From Myxococcota bacterium (lineage in GTDB: Bacteria; Myxococcota_A; Polyangia; Palsa-1104; JAEUJZ01): a DNA stretch of 64,000 bases. A program made the translations under genes and the position numbers. The notes under the pieces are model-generated. The model was not told the origin of the DNA. It saw nothing but the letters and a program-made list of their open reading frames with translations, and made no database searches. The stretch is taken from contig JANWXW010000002.1 of NCBI GenBank assembly GCA_025057315.1, forward strand, positions 1 to 64,000, given 5' to 3'. Below, one piece after another: positions 48,777 through 56,651 of this stretch. The stretch's first letter is position 1, and each line of letters opens with the position of its first letter.

Positions 48777-49498
48777 GCGGCCTGGACGAGGTGGAGGCCC
48801 AGGGGGTGGTCAAAGACTATGGCCGACAGCGGGCGCTCTGCGGGGTCAGCCTGCGTCTGGCAGCAGGCCAGAGCACCGTGCTGCTCGGCGACAACGGGGC
48901 CGGCAAGTCCACGCTTTTGGGCATTCTGGCGACGCTGGTGCGGCCTACACGGGGGCGGGTGCTCTTTGGAGGCCACGCCGCCGAGTCGCTGGAGCCCGGC
49001 GCGCTGCGGGCGCAAATCGGCCTTCTCTCGCACGAGGTGCGCTGCTACGGCGACCTGAGCGCACGAGAGAACCTACGCTTCTTCGGCCGTCTGTACGGCC
49101 TGCGCGCGGCGCTGGAGGAGCGCGTGGCCTCTCTGATTGAGCGTGTGGGCCTTGCAGCGGCTGCAGACCGTCCGGTCAGGACCTTCTCCCGGGGCATGCT
49201 TCAGCGGCTGGCGCTGGCGCGGACGCTGCTCCACCGGCCCCGCCTGCTCCTGCTGGATGAGCCCTACACCGGCCTGGACCGCGATGGGGTGACTCTGCTG
49301 AGCCACCTACTTGACGAGGAACGACGGCGCGGTGCGCTGCTGCTCATCACCAGCCACGACCTGGACGTCGTGGCCCCGCTGTGCGACCAGGCCCTGCTGC
49401 TGCGGCGCGGGCGCATCGTCGCCTCTGCGCGCTTTGCTCCTGGCACGTGCACCGCTACAGAGCTGGCCCGGCTCTGCACCGCGGAGGCGGAGAGCTGA
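48773..49498 (+). CDS. ccmA: Haem exporter ATP-binding protein CcmA
   Basis: 241 aa ABC ATPase of the CcmABCD complex, which releases haem-loaded CcmE. Walker A GDNGAGKST is at residues 39-47. The signature FSRGMLQRLALAR (138-150) departs from LSGGQ as usual in CcmA, and Walker B LLLLDEP is at 158-164 with the D-loop GLD. A switch His lies in TSHDLD. The ATG overlaps the upstream stop by 4 nt and the stop overlaps ccmB by one base, so all three are coupled. Cytoplasmic, bound to CcmB. Confidence 0.94.
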   Translation: MSGLDEVEAQGVVKDYGRQRALCGVSLRLAAGQSTVLLGDNGAGKSTLLGILATLVRPTRGRVLFGGHAAESLEPGALRAQIGLLSHEVRCYGDLSARENLRFFGRLYGLRAALEERVASLIERVGLAAAADRPVRTFSRGMLQRLALARTLLHRPRLLLLDEPYTGLDRDGVTLLSHLLDEERRRGALLLITSHDLDVVAPLCDQALLLRRGRIVASARFAPGTCTATELARLCTAEAES

Positions 49499-50184
49499 TG
49501 GAGGCCTTCGTGCGGCAGGTGGCGGTCTTGCTGGCCAAAGACGTGCTCGTCGAGCTACGCGCCGGCGAGCTGATCTATGCGACGCTGCTGTTTTCGGCGA
49601 TTGTCGTTCTGCTGTTCTCCTTCGCCTTCCTGGGCGGGTCCCCCCCGACGATCGAGGTGACGGCGGGCGTGCTGTGGGTGGGGCTGGCCCTGGCTGGCAT
49701 GCTCGGCATCAGCCGCAGCTTCGAGCGCGAGCGCGAGGCAGACACGCTGCGGGCATTGCTCCTGTCCCCGGTGAGCCGAGCGGCGCTATATCTGGCCAAG
49801 ATGCTGGGCATTTGCCTGCTCATGATCGCCGTGTGCTGCGTCGTGCTGCCCGCCCTCGGCCTGCTGTTTGGGCTGCACATCGAGCGGATCGGGCTGCTGC
49901 TGGGCCTGCTGGCCCTGGGGATCCTGGGCTTTGCCGCCGTGGCAGCGCTGTTCGGGGCGTCGCTAGGACGAGCACGGGTGCGGGAACTGCTGCTACCGCT
50001 GCTGGTCTATCCGCTGACCGTTCCGGTGCTGCTGGCCGGCACGCGTGGCACCTATGCCGTCCTGTACGGGACCGAGCAGAGCCTGCTGGACGCCGCCCGC
50101 TGGCTGCGGTTCCTGCTGGTGTTCGATGCGACGGCCCTGCTCTGTGGCCTGTGGCTCTTTGAGCCCATGACGGCCCAGGAGTAG
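49498..50184 (+). CDS. ccmB: Haem exporter permease CcmB
   Basis: 228 aa inner-membrane protein of the CcmABCD complex; about six hydrophobic segments fit the family. The segment LAGMLGISRSFEREREADTLRALLLSP (split around the Glu/Arg-rich coupling helix) is typical of CcmB. The start ATG at 49498 gives a TGATG overlap with ccmA; a longer frame upstream is antisense-like sequence inside ccmA. The 127-bp gap to ccmC holds an inverted repeat and a -10-like element, so ccmC may also be expressed separately. Confidence 0.92.
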   Translation: MEAFVRQVAVLLAKDVLVELRAGELIYATLLFSAIVVLLFSFAFLGGSPPTIEVTAGVLWVGLALAGMLGISRSFEREREADTLRALLLSPVSRAALYLAKMLGICLLMIAVCCVVLPALGLLFGLHIERIGLLLGLLALGILGFAAVAALFGASLGRARVRELLLPLLVYPLTVPVLLAGTRGTYAVLYGTEQSLLDAARWLRFLLVFDATALLCGLWLFEPMTAQE

Positions 50185-50216
50185 TGAGCCAGGCTCGTGC
50201 CGCTGCCCTGTGAGGG

Positions 50217-50261
50217 CCCTGGGCGGCCTGGGCGGGTGGCACGCGAGCCCGCAGCCCAGGG
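50217..50261 (+). terminator. Inverted repeat between ccmB and ccmC
   Basis: CCCTGGGC (50217-50224) pairs perfectly with GCCCAGGG (50254-50261), with an inner GCGGG/CCCGC stem (50232-50236 and 50248-50252). No T run follows. It could be a partial terminator, attenuator or mRNA processing site inside the ccm operon. Confidence 0.4.
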
Positions 50262-50299
50262 GGCGTGCAGCTGCATTTCCGGTTCCCCTGCCTGTCCGG

Positions 50300-50305
50300 T
50301 ACACT
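50300..50305 (+). promoter_or_regulatory. -10-like element of ccmC
   Basis: TACACT ends 6 nt before the ccmC ATG; it predicts a leaderless mRNA. GGAG in the gap could alternatively serve as a poorly spaced ribosome site for read-through transcripts. Confidence 0.4.
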
Positions 50306-50311
50306 GGAGCC

Positions 50312-51004
50312 ATGTCTGTCCGGCGTTGGCCCACCACTGGCCTGCTCCTGCTCCTAGGCTTGAGCGCTGCCGGCCTGATGACGGCCCCCCATCTGATCCT
50401 GGCCGCTCCCGCCGAGTCCACCATGGGGTTCGTGCAGCGGATCTTTTACTTCCATGTGCCCAGCGCCTGGCTGGCCATGCTCGGGGCGTTCACCTGCGGC
50501 GGGGCGAGCGCCTTGTTTCTGTTCCGCGGCTCGGAGCGCGCGGACCACATAGCGCACGCGGCTGCCGAGCTGACGGTGCTCTTTGGCCTGTGCACGATCG
50601 TGACCGGCCCGTTGTGGGCGCGCAAGGCCTGGGGTGTGTTCTGGCAATGGGACGTCCGCCTGACGACCACGCTGCTCTTGTGGATCATCTTTGTCACCTA
50701 CTTGTTCGCCCGACGCTACGGCGGCCCGGGCGGACGCCAGCTGGCAGCTGGTCTGGCACTGTTCGGTGCGGCTGACGTGCCCCTCATCTATGTGTCGGTG
50801 TCCATCTGGCGCACCATCCATCCCAAGACCACCGTCGTGTCCACCCTAGACCCGGGCATGCGGCCGGCCTTCTGGGTGTCGATGCTGACCTTTACCGTAT
50901 TATTCCTCGCGCTGCTGCATCTGCGCCTGGGGTTGGAGGCGGCACGGGCTCGCTACGAGGCCCTCTACCTGGAGGCCCAGGACACCGGCCTCCTCGACGA
51001 GTAG
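50312..51004 (+). CDS. ccmC: Haem handling protein CcmC
   Basis: 230 aa inner-membrane protein with six hydrophobic segments. It carries haem and passes it to CcmE. The WWD motif is present as WGVFWQWDVRLT (about residues 110-121), and the haem-ligand His is in FYFHVPSAW (about 44-52). A second His is in TIHPKTT (about 170). The start ATG is chosen because a TACACT -10-like element precedes it by 6 nt. Part of the CcmABCD complex. Followed 10 nt later by the CcmD-like gene. Confidence 0.95.
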   Translation: MSVRRWPTTGLLLLLGLSAAGLMTAPHLILAAPAESTMGFVQRIFYFHVPSAWLAMLGAFTCGGASALFLFRGSERADHIAHAAAELTVLFGLCTIVTGPLWARKAWGVFWQWDVRLTTTLLLWIIFVTYLFARRYGGPGGRQLAAGLALFGAADVPLIYVSVSIWRTIHPKTTVVSTLDPGMRPAFWVSMLTFTVLFLALLHLRLGLEAARARYEALYLEAQDTGLLDE

Positions 51005-51014
51005 GACGAGTAGT

Positions 51015-51338
51015 ATGATGGGAAGAATGATACATCATATAATACGTCTTCTCGCTGTGCTTGCATGGTCCCTTCCGCTGGCCGCCCTGCTGGTGGCCGC
51101 GCCGGCGCCTGCCATGCAGGGGTCAGCAGACCCGGAGGGCTTCGTCCCGGAGCATCGACCGGCCGACATGGCCAAGCCGCAGGTGGATGAGAGCGTTCCT
51201 GCCAGGCCGCTGGTGGCTGCCGCCTATGGCTTCATCTGGGTGGCGGTGCTGGTCTATGTGGCCAGCGTCCACCTTAGAACGCGCCGCCTGGAGAGCGAGG
51301 TGGCTGCCCTGGCGCAGCGCCTGGAGCGGAGGGCCTAA
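51015..51338 (+). CDS. ccmD: CcmD-like small membrane protein
   Basis: 107 aa, longer than E. coli CcmD (about 70 aa) because of an N-terminal signal-like helix (about residues 8-28) and an acidic/Pro-rich periplasmic stretch. The CcmD core is at the end: AAYGFIWVAVLVYVASVHL, one helix, then RTRRLESEVAALAQRLERR, the basic coiled coil. It stabilises the CcmABC/CcmE complex. The start could be ATG 51015, 51018 or 51027. Ten nt follow ccmC and 3 nt precede the next small gene. Confidence 0.8.
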   Translation: MMGRMIHHIIRLLAVLAWSLPLAALLVAAPAPAMQGSADPEGFVPEHRPADMAKPQVDESVPARPLVAAAYGFIWVAVLVYVASVHLRTRRLESEVAALAQRLERRA

Positions 51339-51341
51339 AGC

Positions 51342-51542
51342 GTGCCGACCGCAGCGCACCTCATCTACATCCCGGTGCTGCTCATGATCGGCATCGTGAT
51401 CGGCTACGTCCTCGGTGCACGTGCTGCGCGCGACGCCATGGCTGCAGAGCAGCGGCGCCGGCAAGCGCGGGCCGCCCGCCAGGCACGTCAGGACCCAGAG
51501 GCCACCAGTGAGGCTGACAGGGCAGGTCCGGCTATCGGATAA
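51342..51542 (+). CDS. Small single-helix membrane protein at the end of the ccm operon
   Basis: 66 aa from a GTG 3 nt after the ccmD-like stop. It has one N-terminal membrane helix (residues 7-25, IYIPVLLMIGIVIGYVLGA) followed by an Ala/Arg/Gln-rich coiled coil. Its shape echoes CcmD. I do not recognise a family. The C-terminal 10 nt overlap the end of the convergent TPR gene. It is probably the last gene of the ccm operon. Confidence 0.6.
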   Translation: MPTAAHLIYIPVLLMIGIVIGYVLGARAARDAMAAEQRRRQARAARQARQDPEATSEADRAGPAIG

Positions 51543-54500
51543 GAGACAGCGCGTTGCGCACGTAGCGCGCCACCTGGCTGCTCGCCGCTGCGAGTTCGAG
51601 ACAGCGCTGGTATCGCAGCCGCGCTAGATCTACCTTCTTGACCTTGTAGGTCAGGTCCGCCAGCAGCACGCATGCCTCCAGGTGCGACGTGTCCAGGTTC
51701 ACCGCCTGTTCCGCCGCGGCCACCGCTGCCAGGATCTGACCCTGTGCGTTGAGCAGGCGCGCCTGACAGTGCGGCCCCTCCACCTGCTTTGGCGCCTCGC
51801 GGATGGCCGCCTCGGCCTCCTGGGCTGCCTCGGTCAGGGCCCCGCGCAACAGCAGGGCGCGACACAAACCACCATGTGCCTCGGCCCGCGCCGACAAGGG
51901 ATAAGGAGCCCGCTCCCATTCCGCCAGCGCCTCGCGGAATGCGGCCTCGGCCTCCTGGGCTCGGTGGAGCCAGAGGAGCGCGCGACCGGCGCCCAGGCGA
52001 GCCCGAAGCGGTGCCTGCCGGCGAATTGACTTGTAGATGGCCAACGCGGGCGCCGGCTCGCCGGCGCGCAGCCAGGCGGCAGCGGTGTGTTGCGCCAGCT
52101 GAAGGTCCCCCGGGTTGGCGCGTCGCTCCGCCTCCAACGCCGGGGCCGCAGTGGACGTCTGGCCGGACTCGGGCAGCGCCGCAAGAATCAACTCCCCCCG
52201 TCGCAGCTTGCGCGCCGGCACGCCAGCGCGCTGTGCCTCCTGCAGGACCCGCTCGGCATCCTCTCTGCCCCCCGATGCCAGCACGGCATCCACCAGGGCC
52301 AGGTAGTCGTCGATGGATGCCTGGCCGCTGTCGGCCACCCGACGAAATGCCAGGCGCGCCTCCCGGGGCCGTTCCAGCTCCAGGTAGATGCGCCCCAGGG
52401 TCCGGTGTGCCAGCAGCGTCGCTGGTGCCTCCTGAGCCACCCGCTCCAGTTCCGCGATGGCTTCCGCATATCGACCCTGCTCCCACAGCACGCGGCCGAG
52501 CAGAGCCCTGGCCTGGGCAGCATCCGGGTTGCGATGCAGGGCCTGCCGAGCCGCCGCGGCTGCGCGATCGAGATCCCGGCGCTCATAGGCCAGCACCGCC
52601 AAACCATAGTGGGGTGCGGTGCTCGTCGGCGCACCCGAGACAAGCTGCTCCAGTTGCTGGAAGGCATCCCGCTCCGCACCGAGCCGGGCCCGACACAACA
52701 GACGGTAGGTGCGGCTGACGATGTCGCCGGGGTGAGCCGCCAGCACCTGGTCCAGCAGGGCCCCTGCCTCCTGGTAGCGGCCGACCTGATACAGGGCCCT
52801 GCCCAGCACGCCGAGCAAGCGCCCGCCAACCACGGACCCGGGGGCGAGTTGCATCGCCGACAGCGCGCGCACGACCTTGTTGTGGTGGCCCTTGGACAGC
52901 GCCACCTCGGCATCCAGCAACGTAAGCTCCGGATCGGCGGGAGAGAGGGTGTAAGCCCAGCGCAGGGCCACCTCCGCATCGGCGACGCGGCCTTCGTGGA
53001 GGCGGACCCGGCCCAACCACAGCGCCAGCCGGGCGTCAAAGCGCGCTCCGGGCTCTGCCTGCTGCAGTTCCTCGGCAGCGTCCTCGCCCCGCTGAATCGC
53101 CACCAGCGCCCGCAGCAGATGATGCCACGCCTCTCCGACGTGCCCCAGGGCCTCGCTCCCCGCTGGGAAGCCAGCTCGTGTCGGATCCTGACCGCGCTCG
53201 ACCAGCACCATCCCGCGGCCGAGCAGCGCCCGCGGGTGGCCGGGGATCAAGTCAAGCACCGTGCGGTAGGCATGATCTGCTTCCTCGATGTCCCCCTGCG
53301 ACAGTGCCACCGCTCCGCGCCACAGGAGCTGATCGACGTTGCGCAGGCTGCCATGGGACAGAATCCGCAGCGCATCCGTGACCTCCCCGCGCTGCAGGGC
53401 GCAGCGCGCCGCCACGTCGCCGTCCTCTTGCTGGCTGCGTTCCCTCTCATCAGGAGGGAGCACCGGACACGGCTCCCCGCGGGACAGTGCTAGCAACATC
53501 TGCGCCCGGCGCAGCGAGGCCCGCACCTCAGCCCCCCTGCCCTTCTTCTTCATTGCCTCCTGCTCCGCGCGCCGCCACAGGATCAAGGCGGACTCCTCGC
53601 TGCCCTCCCCGTGGTCCGCGCTCAGACGCGCCTCGGCCTCAGCGCCCAAGGCCAGGGGCCGCGGATCGTGCGGCGCAAGACGTGCCGCCTCCAGGTACAG
53701 GTCCCGCGCCCTGCGCAGATCTTCATATCGTGCCGTTGCGGCCAGGCGCGTGCCCTCCTCCAGGCGCCGTCTGAGTGCTGCGGCCGTGGTCACCACGCGC
53801 ATCAACCAGCCAAGGACTATGCCGACGCAGACGAGGCCAAATGAAATCCACAGCGTGGTGAAGGCGCGCCGACGGCGTCGATCAAAGAGCACCTCGATGC
53901 GGTCCGGCTCGACCACCGGCGCCCCTGGCAGCGGCCCCTCCGGCCCCATCAACCGACGAGCTGTGCTCTCGATGTCGAACTGCAGCGCCGACGGTGCAGG
54001 GGCGGTCGAGGACTCCACTGTCATGGGCAGCGGCGCCGAAGGCAGGCGGAGGGGCTCCAGCTCCACCGGCAAGATGGGCGGCGGTGAGACAACCACCGTC
54101 TGCGTGACCTGCTGCATCCTCTCCTCCTCGGGGGTGCGTACGGCCGGGACCTCGGCTGCGGTCACGCTGGGGTGAGGTGGCGCAGCTGCTGCCTCCTTGC
54201 CCGCGGCCGCCAGGACTCCGGCCGCTAGGGAGGGCTCCTCGCTCTCGGGACTCTCATCGAGGCCCGCAAGCGCAGGCAGCGGCAGCACCGGATCGGCCAG
54301 TTCGGCCGGCAGCTCGCCTGGCCCCGCAAGTGGCAGAGGCAAGCTCACCCCAGGCGTGGGCGGCACCGCCGTCCTGCTCCCAGGACTGGCGGGCGAGCTC
54401 GCCGGGGGGACGGCCTCGGATGCGACAGGCACACCCGAGGGGGGGCGGCTGGGTGGCCCGGTCTCGATGGAGGTCCCGGTCAGCTCCGCAGTGGCAGGGA

Positions 54501-55086
54501 AGATGTCTGGCACCGGTGGCGGTGGCTCGATCTCATCCCCCACACCCACCTGCGGCCCCGAAAGCGGAAAGCGTCCGGAGGCACGCGGCAAGGCCGGGAG
54601 CGGACGTTTGGCCAGCAGCCCGACGGTAGGCAGCTTGCGAACCGGCAGCGTACCCTCACCGCTGGGCGAGCGCAGGGCTGTGGCTGAGGGCCGCCGGCCA
54701 TGCCCCAGCGTCGGCGACAGGGGCACCGGCACGGGCACCGCCTCTACTGCCGGCCCTGGTCTCTCTGCAGGCGGGGGCGGCGCCGGGGCAACCGCAGGTG
54801 GGGCAAGCGAGACCATCGTGTTTTGCCGCGTGATGCGCCGCTTCCGTGCCACCGCATCGAAGAGGGCAGCCTGCGCCTCCTCGAGCTCACCGGCCGCAGA
54901 CAGCGCCCGACCGAGTGCCAGGCGCAGATCCACGTCGTCGGGTCGCTCCCGCAGGGCCGTGCGACACAGACGGACTGCCTCCTGAGGTCGGCCGGCAGCC
55001 ACCAGCAGATCGCACAAGGGCACCGTCTGGGTAGGGTCGGCAGCGGCCAGCTCCCGAAGTCGGGCAATCTCGTCCTCGTGGAGCAT
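51532..55086 (-). CDS. Membrane-anchored TPR protein
   Basis: 1184 aa. The N-terminus is a TPR unit (about residues 20-80, EAVRLCRTALRERPDDVDLR). A Pro/Ser/Thr-rich low-complexity stretch (about 90-400) follows, then one membrane helix near 402-427 (ISFGLVCVGIVLGWLMRVV). The remaining part has many TPR-like repeats (about 440-1170, e.g. AIAELERVAQEAPATLLAHR). There is no signal peptide; if the N-terminus is cytoplasmic, the large TPR part faces the periplasm. A TAAAGT element ends 9 nt before the ATG. Divergent from the PEGA gene; its last 10 nt overlap the small ccm gene. Confidence 0.85.
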   Translation of the reverse strand: MLHEDEIARLRELAAADPTQTVPLCDLLVAAGRPQEAVRLCRTALRERPDDVDLRLALGRALSAAGELEEAQAALFDAVARKRRITRQNTMVSLAPPAVAPAPPPPAERPGPAVEAVPVPVPLSPTLGHGRRPSATALRSPSGEGTLPVRKLPTVGLLAKRPLPALPRASGRFPLSGPQVGVGDEIEPPPPVPDIFPATAELTGTSIETGPPSRPPSGVPVASEAVPPASSPASPGSRTAVPPTPGVSLPLPLAGPGELPAELADPVLPLPALAGLDESPESEEPSLAAGVLAAAGKEAAAAPPHPSVTAAEVPAVRTPEEERMQQVTQTVVVSPPPILPVELEPLRLPSAPLPMTVESSTAPAPSALQFDIESTARRLMGPEGPLPGAPVVEPDRIEVLFDRRRRRAFTTLWISFGLVCVGIVLGWLMRVVTTAAALRRRLEEGTRLAATARYEDLRRARDLYLEAARLAPHDPRPLALGAEAEARLSADHGEGSEESALILWRRAEQEAMKKKGRGAEVRASLRRAQMLLALSRGEPCPVLPPDERERSQQEDGDVAARCALQRGEVTDALRILSHGSLRNVDQLLWRGAVALSQGDIEEADHAYRTVLDLIPGHPRALLGRGMVLVERGQDPTRAGFPAGSEALGHVGEAWHHLLRALVAIQRGEDAAEELQQAEPGARFDARLALWLGRVRLHEGRVADAEVALRWAYTLSPADPELTLLDAEVALSKGHHNKVVRALSAMQLAPGSVVGGRLLGVLGRALYQVGRYQEAGALLDQVLAAHPGDIVSRTYRLLCRARLGAERDAFQQLEQLVSGAPTSTAPHYGLAVLAYERRDLDRAAAAARQALHRNPDAAQARALLGRVLWEQGRYAEAIAELERVAQEAPATLLAHRTLGRIYLELERPREARLAFRRVADSGQASIDDYLALVDAVLASGGREDAERVLQEAQRAGVPARKLRRGELILAALPESGQTSTAAPALEAERRANPGDLQLAQHTAAAWLRAGEPAPALAIYKSIRRQAPLRARLGAGRALLWLHRAQEAEAAFREALAEWERAPYPLSARAEAHGGLCRALLLRGALTEAAQEAEAAIREAPKQVEGPHCQARLLNAQGQILAAVAAAEQAVNLDTSHLEACVLLADLTYKVKKVDLARLRYQRCLELAAASSQVARYVRNALSLIR

Positions 55087-55095
55087 ACTAGCCCG

Positions 55096-55101
55096 ACTTT
55101 A
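55096..55101 (-). promoter_or_regulatory. -10-like element of the membrane TPR gene
   Basis: TAAAGT on the minus strand in a GGCTAAAGT context, ending 9 nt before the ATG at 55086. It predicts a leader of about 3 nt. Confidence 0.4.
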
Positions 55102-55296
55102 GCCGGTTTTCCGCGCGCTGAAGAGGATGTTTTCGCGTGGCCCCGAGCTGGCGTCGGCCCTGGGCAGGCCTGCTTGCAACACGGACCCCGCGGTGCTCGC
55201 GCGGGTCTCTCATCCGCGGAACCGACCGCCCCAGACGGCCTTGATCCGAACACCTAGCAATCGAAAAAATGGAAACTGGGTTACATTTTTGTTGAG

Positions 55297-55926
55297 ATGT
55301 GTCTGCCGCGATGTCTGCTCGCACTGGTCCTGCTGGGCCCTGTCGCTCCAGCCCTGGCCGCCGCACCGCCTGGTTGCGGCGAGGCCCCCGAGCCGGTCCA
55401 GACCTACGTCTCCCGCGCCGAGGAGGCCCGCAGGCACAAGGACCATGCCCAAGAGGCCGAGCAGTACTGGAACGCGTGGTGCCGCTCCGGTGAGTTCTCG
55501 TATCTGGTGCGCATCTGCGAGGCCCACCTGCGCGGTCACGACCGCGAGCGTGCGCGCGAGATTCTACAGTACGCCGAGCGCCGCGCCCTCAGGTGGCCCT
55601 CCCAGGAGCGTCGCGAGGCGCTGCAGCCGTGCCGTCAGGGGCTCCTGGAGGCCTCTCAGACCCCGAGGATGCCCGCAGCACAACCTGCAGCCCCAGACCC
55701 CGGCCCTCCGGACCACGTCCGCGTCACCGTCCTGACCGATCCGCCGGGTGCACGGGTCTACATCGACAACCAGCTCTACGGCCTGCTGGGCACACCGGTG
55801 TGCATCCTCGTTCCGCGGGGCCTGCACGACGTCCGCATTGAACACCCGGGATACATCCCGCGTCGGCTTAGGATCAACTTCGGTCCGCAAGCGGTGCTGT
55901 CCTTCCCCCTCGAACAGCGCTTCTAG
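55297..55926 (+). CDS. Exported PEGA-domain protein
   Basis: 209 aa. A signal peptide (CLLALVLLGPVAPALA, cleavage near residue 22) is followed by a helical TPR-like stretch (about 35-110, AEQYWNAWCRSGEFSYLVRI) and a Pro-rich linker. A PEGA domain follows at the C-terminus (about 140-205): VTVLTDPPGARVYIDNQLYG, GTPVCILVPRGLHDVRIEHP, then GYIPRRLRI. PEGA modules are common in surface and regulatory proteins of Myxococcota. The gene lies in an AT-rich patch with a TACATT 9 nt upstream of the ATG. Divergent from the TPR gene; no close downstream partner. Confidence 0.8.
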   Translation: MCLPRCLLALVLLGPVAPALAAAPPGCGEAPEPVQTYVSRAEEARRHKDHAQEAEQYWNAWCRSGEFSYLVRICEAHLRGHDRERAREILQYAERRALRWPSQERREALQPCRQGLLEASQTPRMPAAQPAAPDPGPPDHVRVTVLTDPPGARVYIDNQLYGLLGTPVCILVPRGLHDVRIEHPGYIPRRLRINFGPQAVLSFPLEQRF

Positions 55927-56055
55927 CCCGGTGTCCCGTTCTGAGCCCAGGCGGGCGCGACCGGACTCCTGTGGGGGAGCGGGAGGCAAACCAGGCCCCC
56001 GGGCAGCACGCCGCCCACGCAGGGGCGCTGACGTTCGTCGTTGTGACCGTGCCGA

Positions 56056-56070
56056 GGGGCAAGCCGCCCC
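56056..56070. terminator. GC hairpin between convergent genes
   Basis: GGGGC - AAGCC - GCCCC, a perfect 5-bp stem about 130 nt after the PEGA stop and 22 nt beyond the stop of the convergent 124-aa gene. A weak candidate bidirectional terminator; no T run. Confidence 0.3.
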
Positions 56071-56091
56071 ATCGCCATGCCGCTGGCCGAA

Positions 56092-56466
56092 TCAGCTTAG
56101 CAGGAAACCGGCGCAGCGCTGGCAAAAGGCAGCCAGACGCTCCAGCGACGCCCGCTCCAGATGATCTCGCCGTGTCATTGCCAGACGCTGCAGGGCGGCC
56201 TCGTCGGGCTCGGTGGTGCGGGTACCGCTTGCGTCGATCCAATCACAGGGGCCCATGCCCGCGAGCACCTCCTGCTGCAGGTAGCGAGCCAGGGCACGGG
56301 CCTGGCGCTCGTCCACCTCCACGCTCCCGGACTCCTCGAGCTGCACCTGGGCGGCGAGGCCGAGCACGCCCGAGCGCAGGAGCAGCCCCAGCGTCGGCCG
56401 GGCGTTCCAGTCTGCCATCTCCAGCACGTGCTCCTCGTCTCCAACGTCCAGCAGTCGCAGGCCCAT
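56092..56466 (-). CDS. Small protein of unknown function
   Basis: 124 aa, no signal or membrane segment. It starts with a hydrophobic alternating stretch (MGLRLLDVGDEEHVLEMADW) and ends with a Cys-containing helix (RLAAFCQRCAGFLLS). No known family is recognised. A minus-strand TAGAGT ends 5 nt before the ATG. It stands alone, convergent with the PEGA gene and divergent from parC. The codon usage matches its neighbours, so it is probably real. Confidence 0.6.
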   Translation of the reverse strand: MGLRLLDVGDEEHVLEMADWNARPTLGLLLRSGVLGLAAQVQLEESGSVEVDERQARALARYLQQEVLAGMGPCDWIDASGTRTTEPDEAALQRLAMTRRDHLERASLERLAAFCQRCAGFLLS

Positions 56467-56651
56467 GGACGACTCTACTAGATACTAAGAAGGATAGCCC
56501 AATGGCCGCTCACCAGCGCGAACCTTGACAGTCGAGCACGCAAGACCATACTGGAGCCCCGGTCGGCCCTCCAACGACAACGGCCGGCTTGCGCAGCCAG
56601 CGGTGCTTTCTTTTTGCCCCTCGCGCCGCCCCGGCAGATTCTGAGCAGCCC

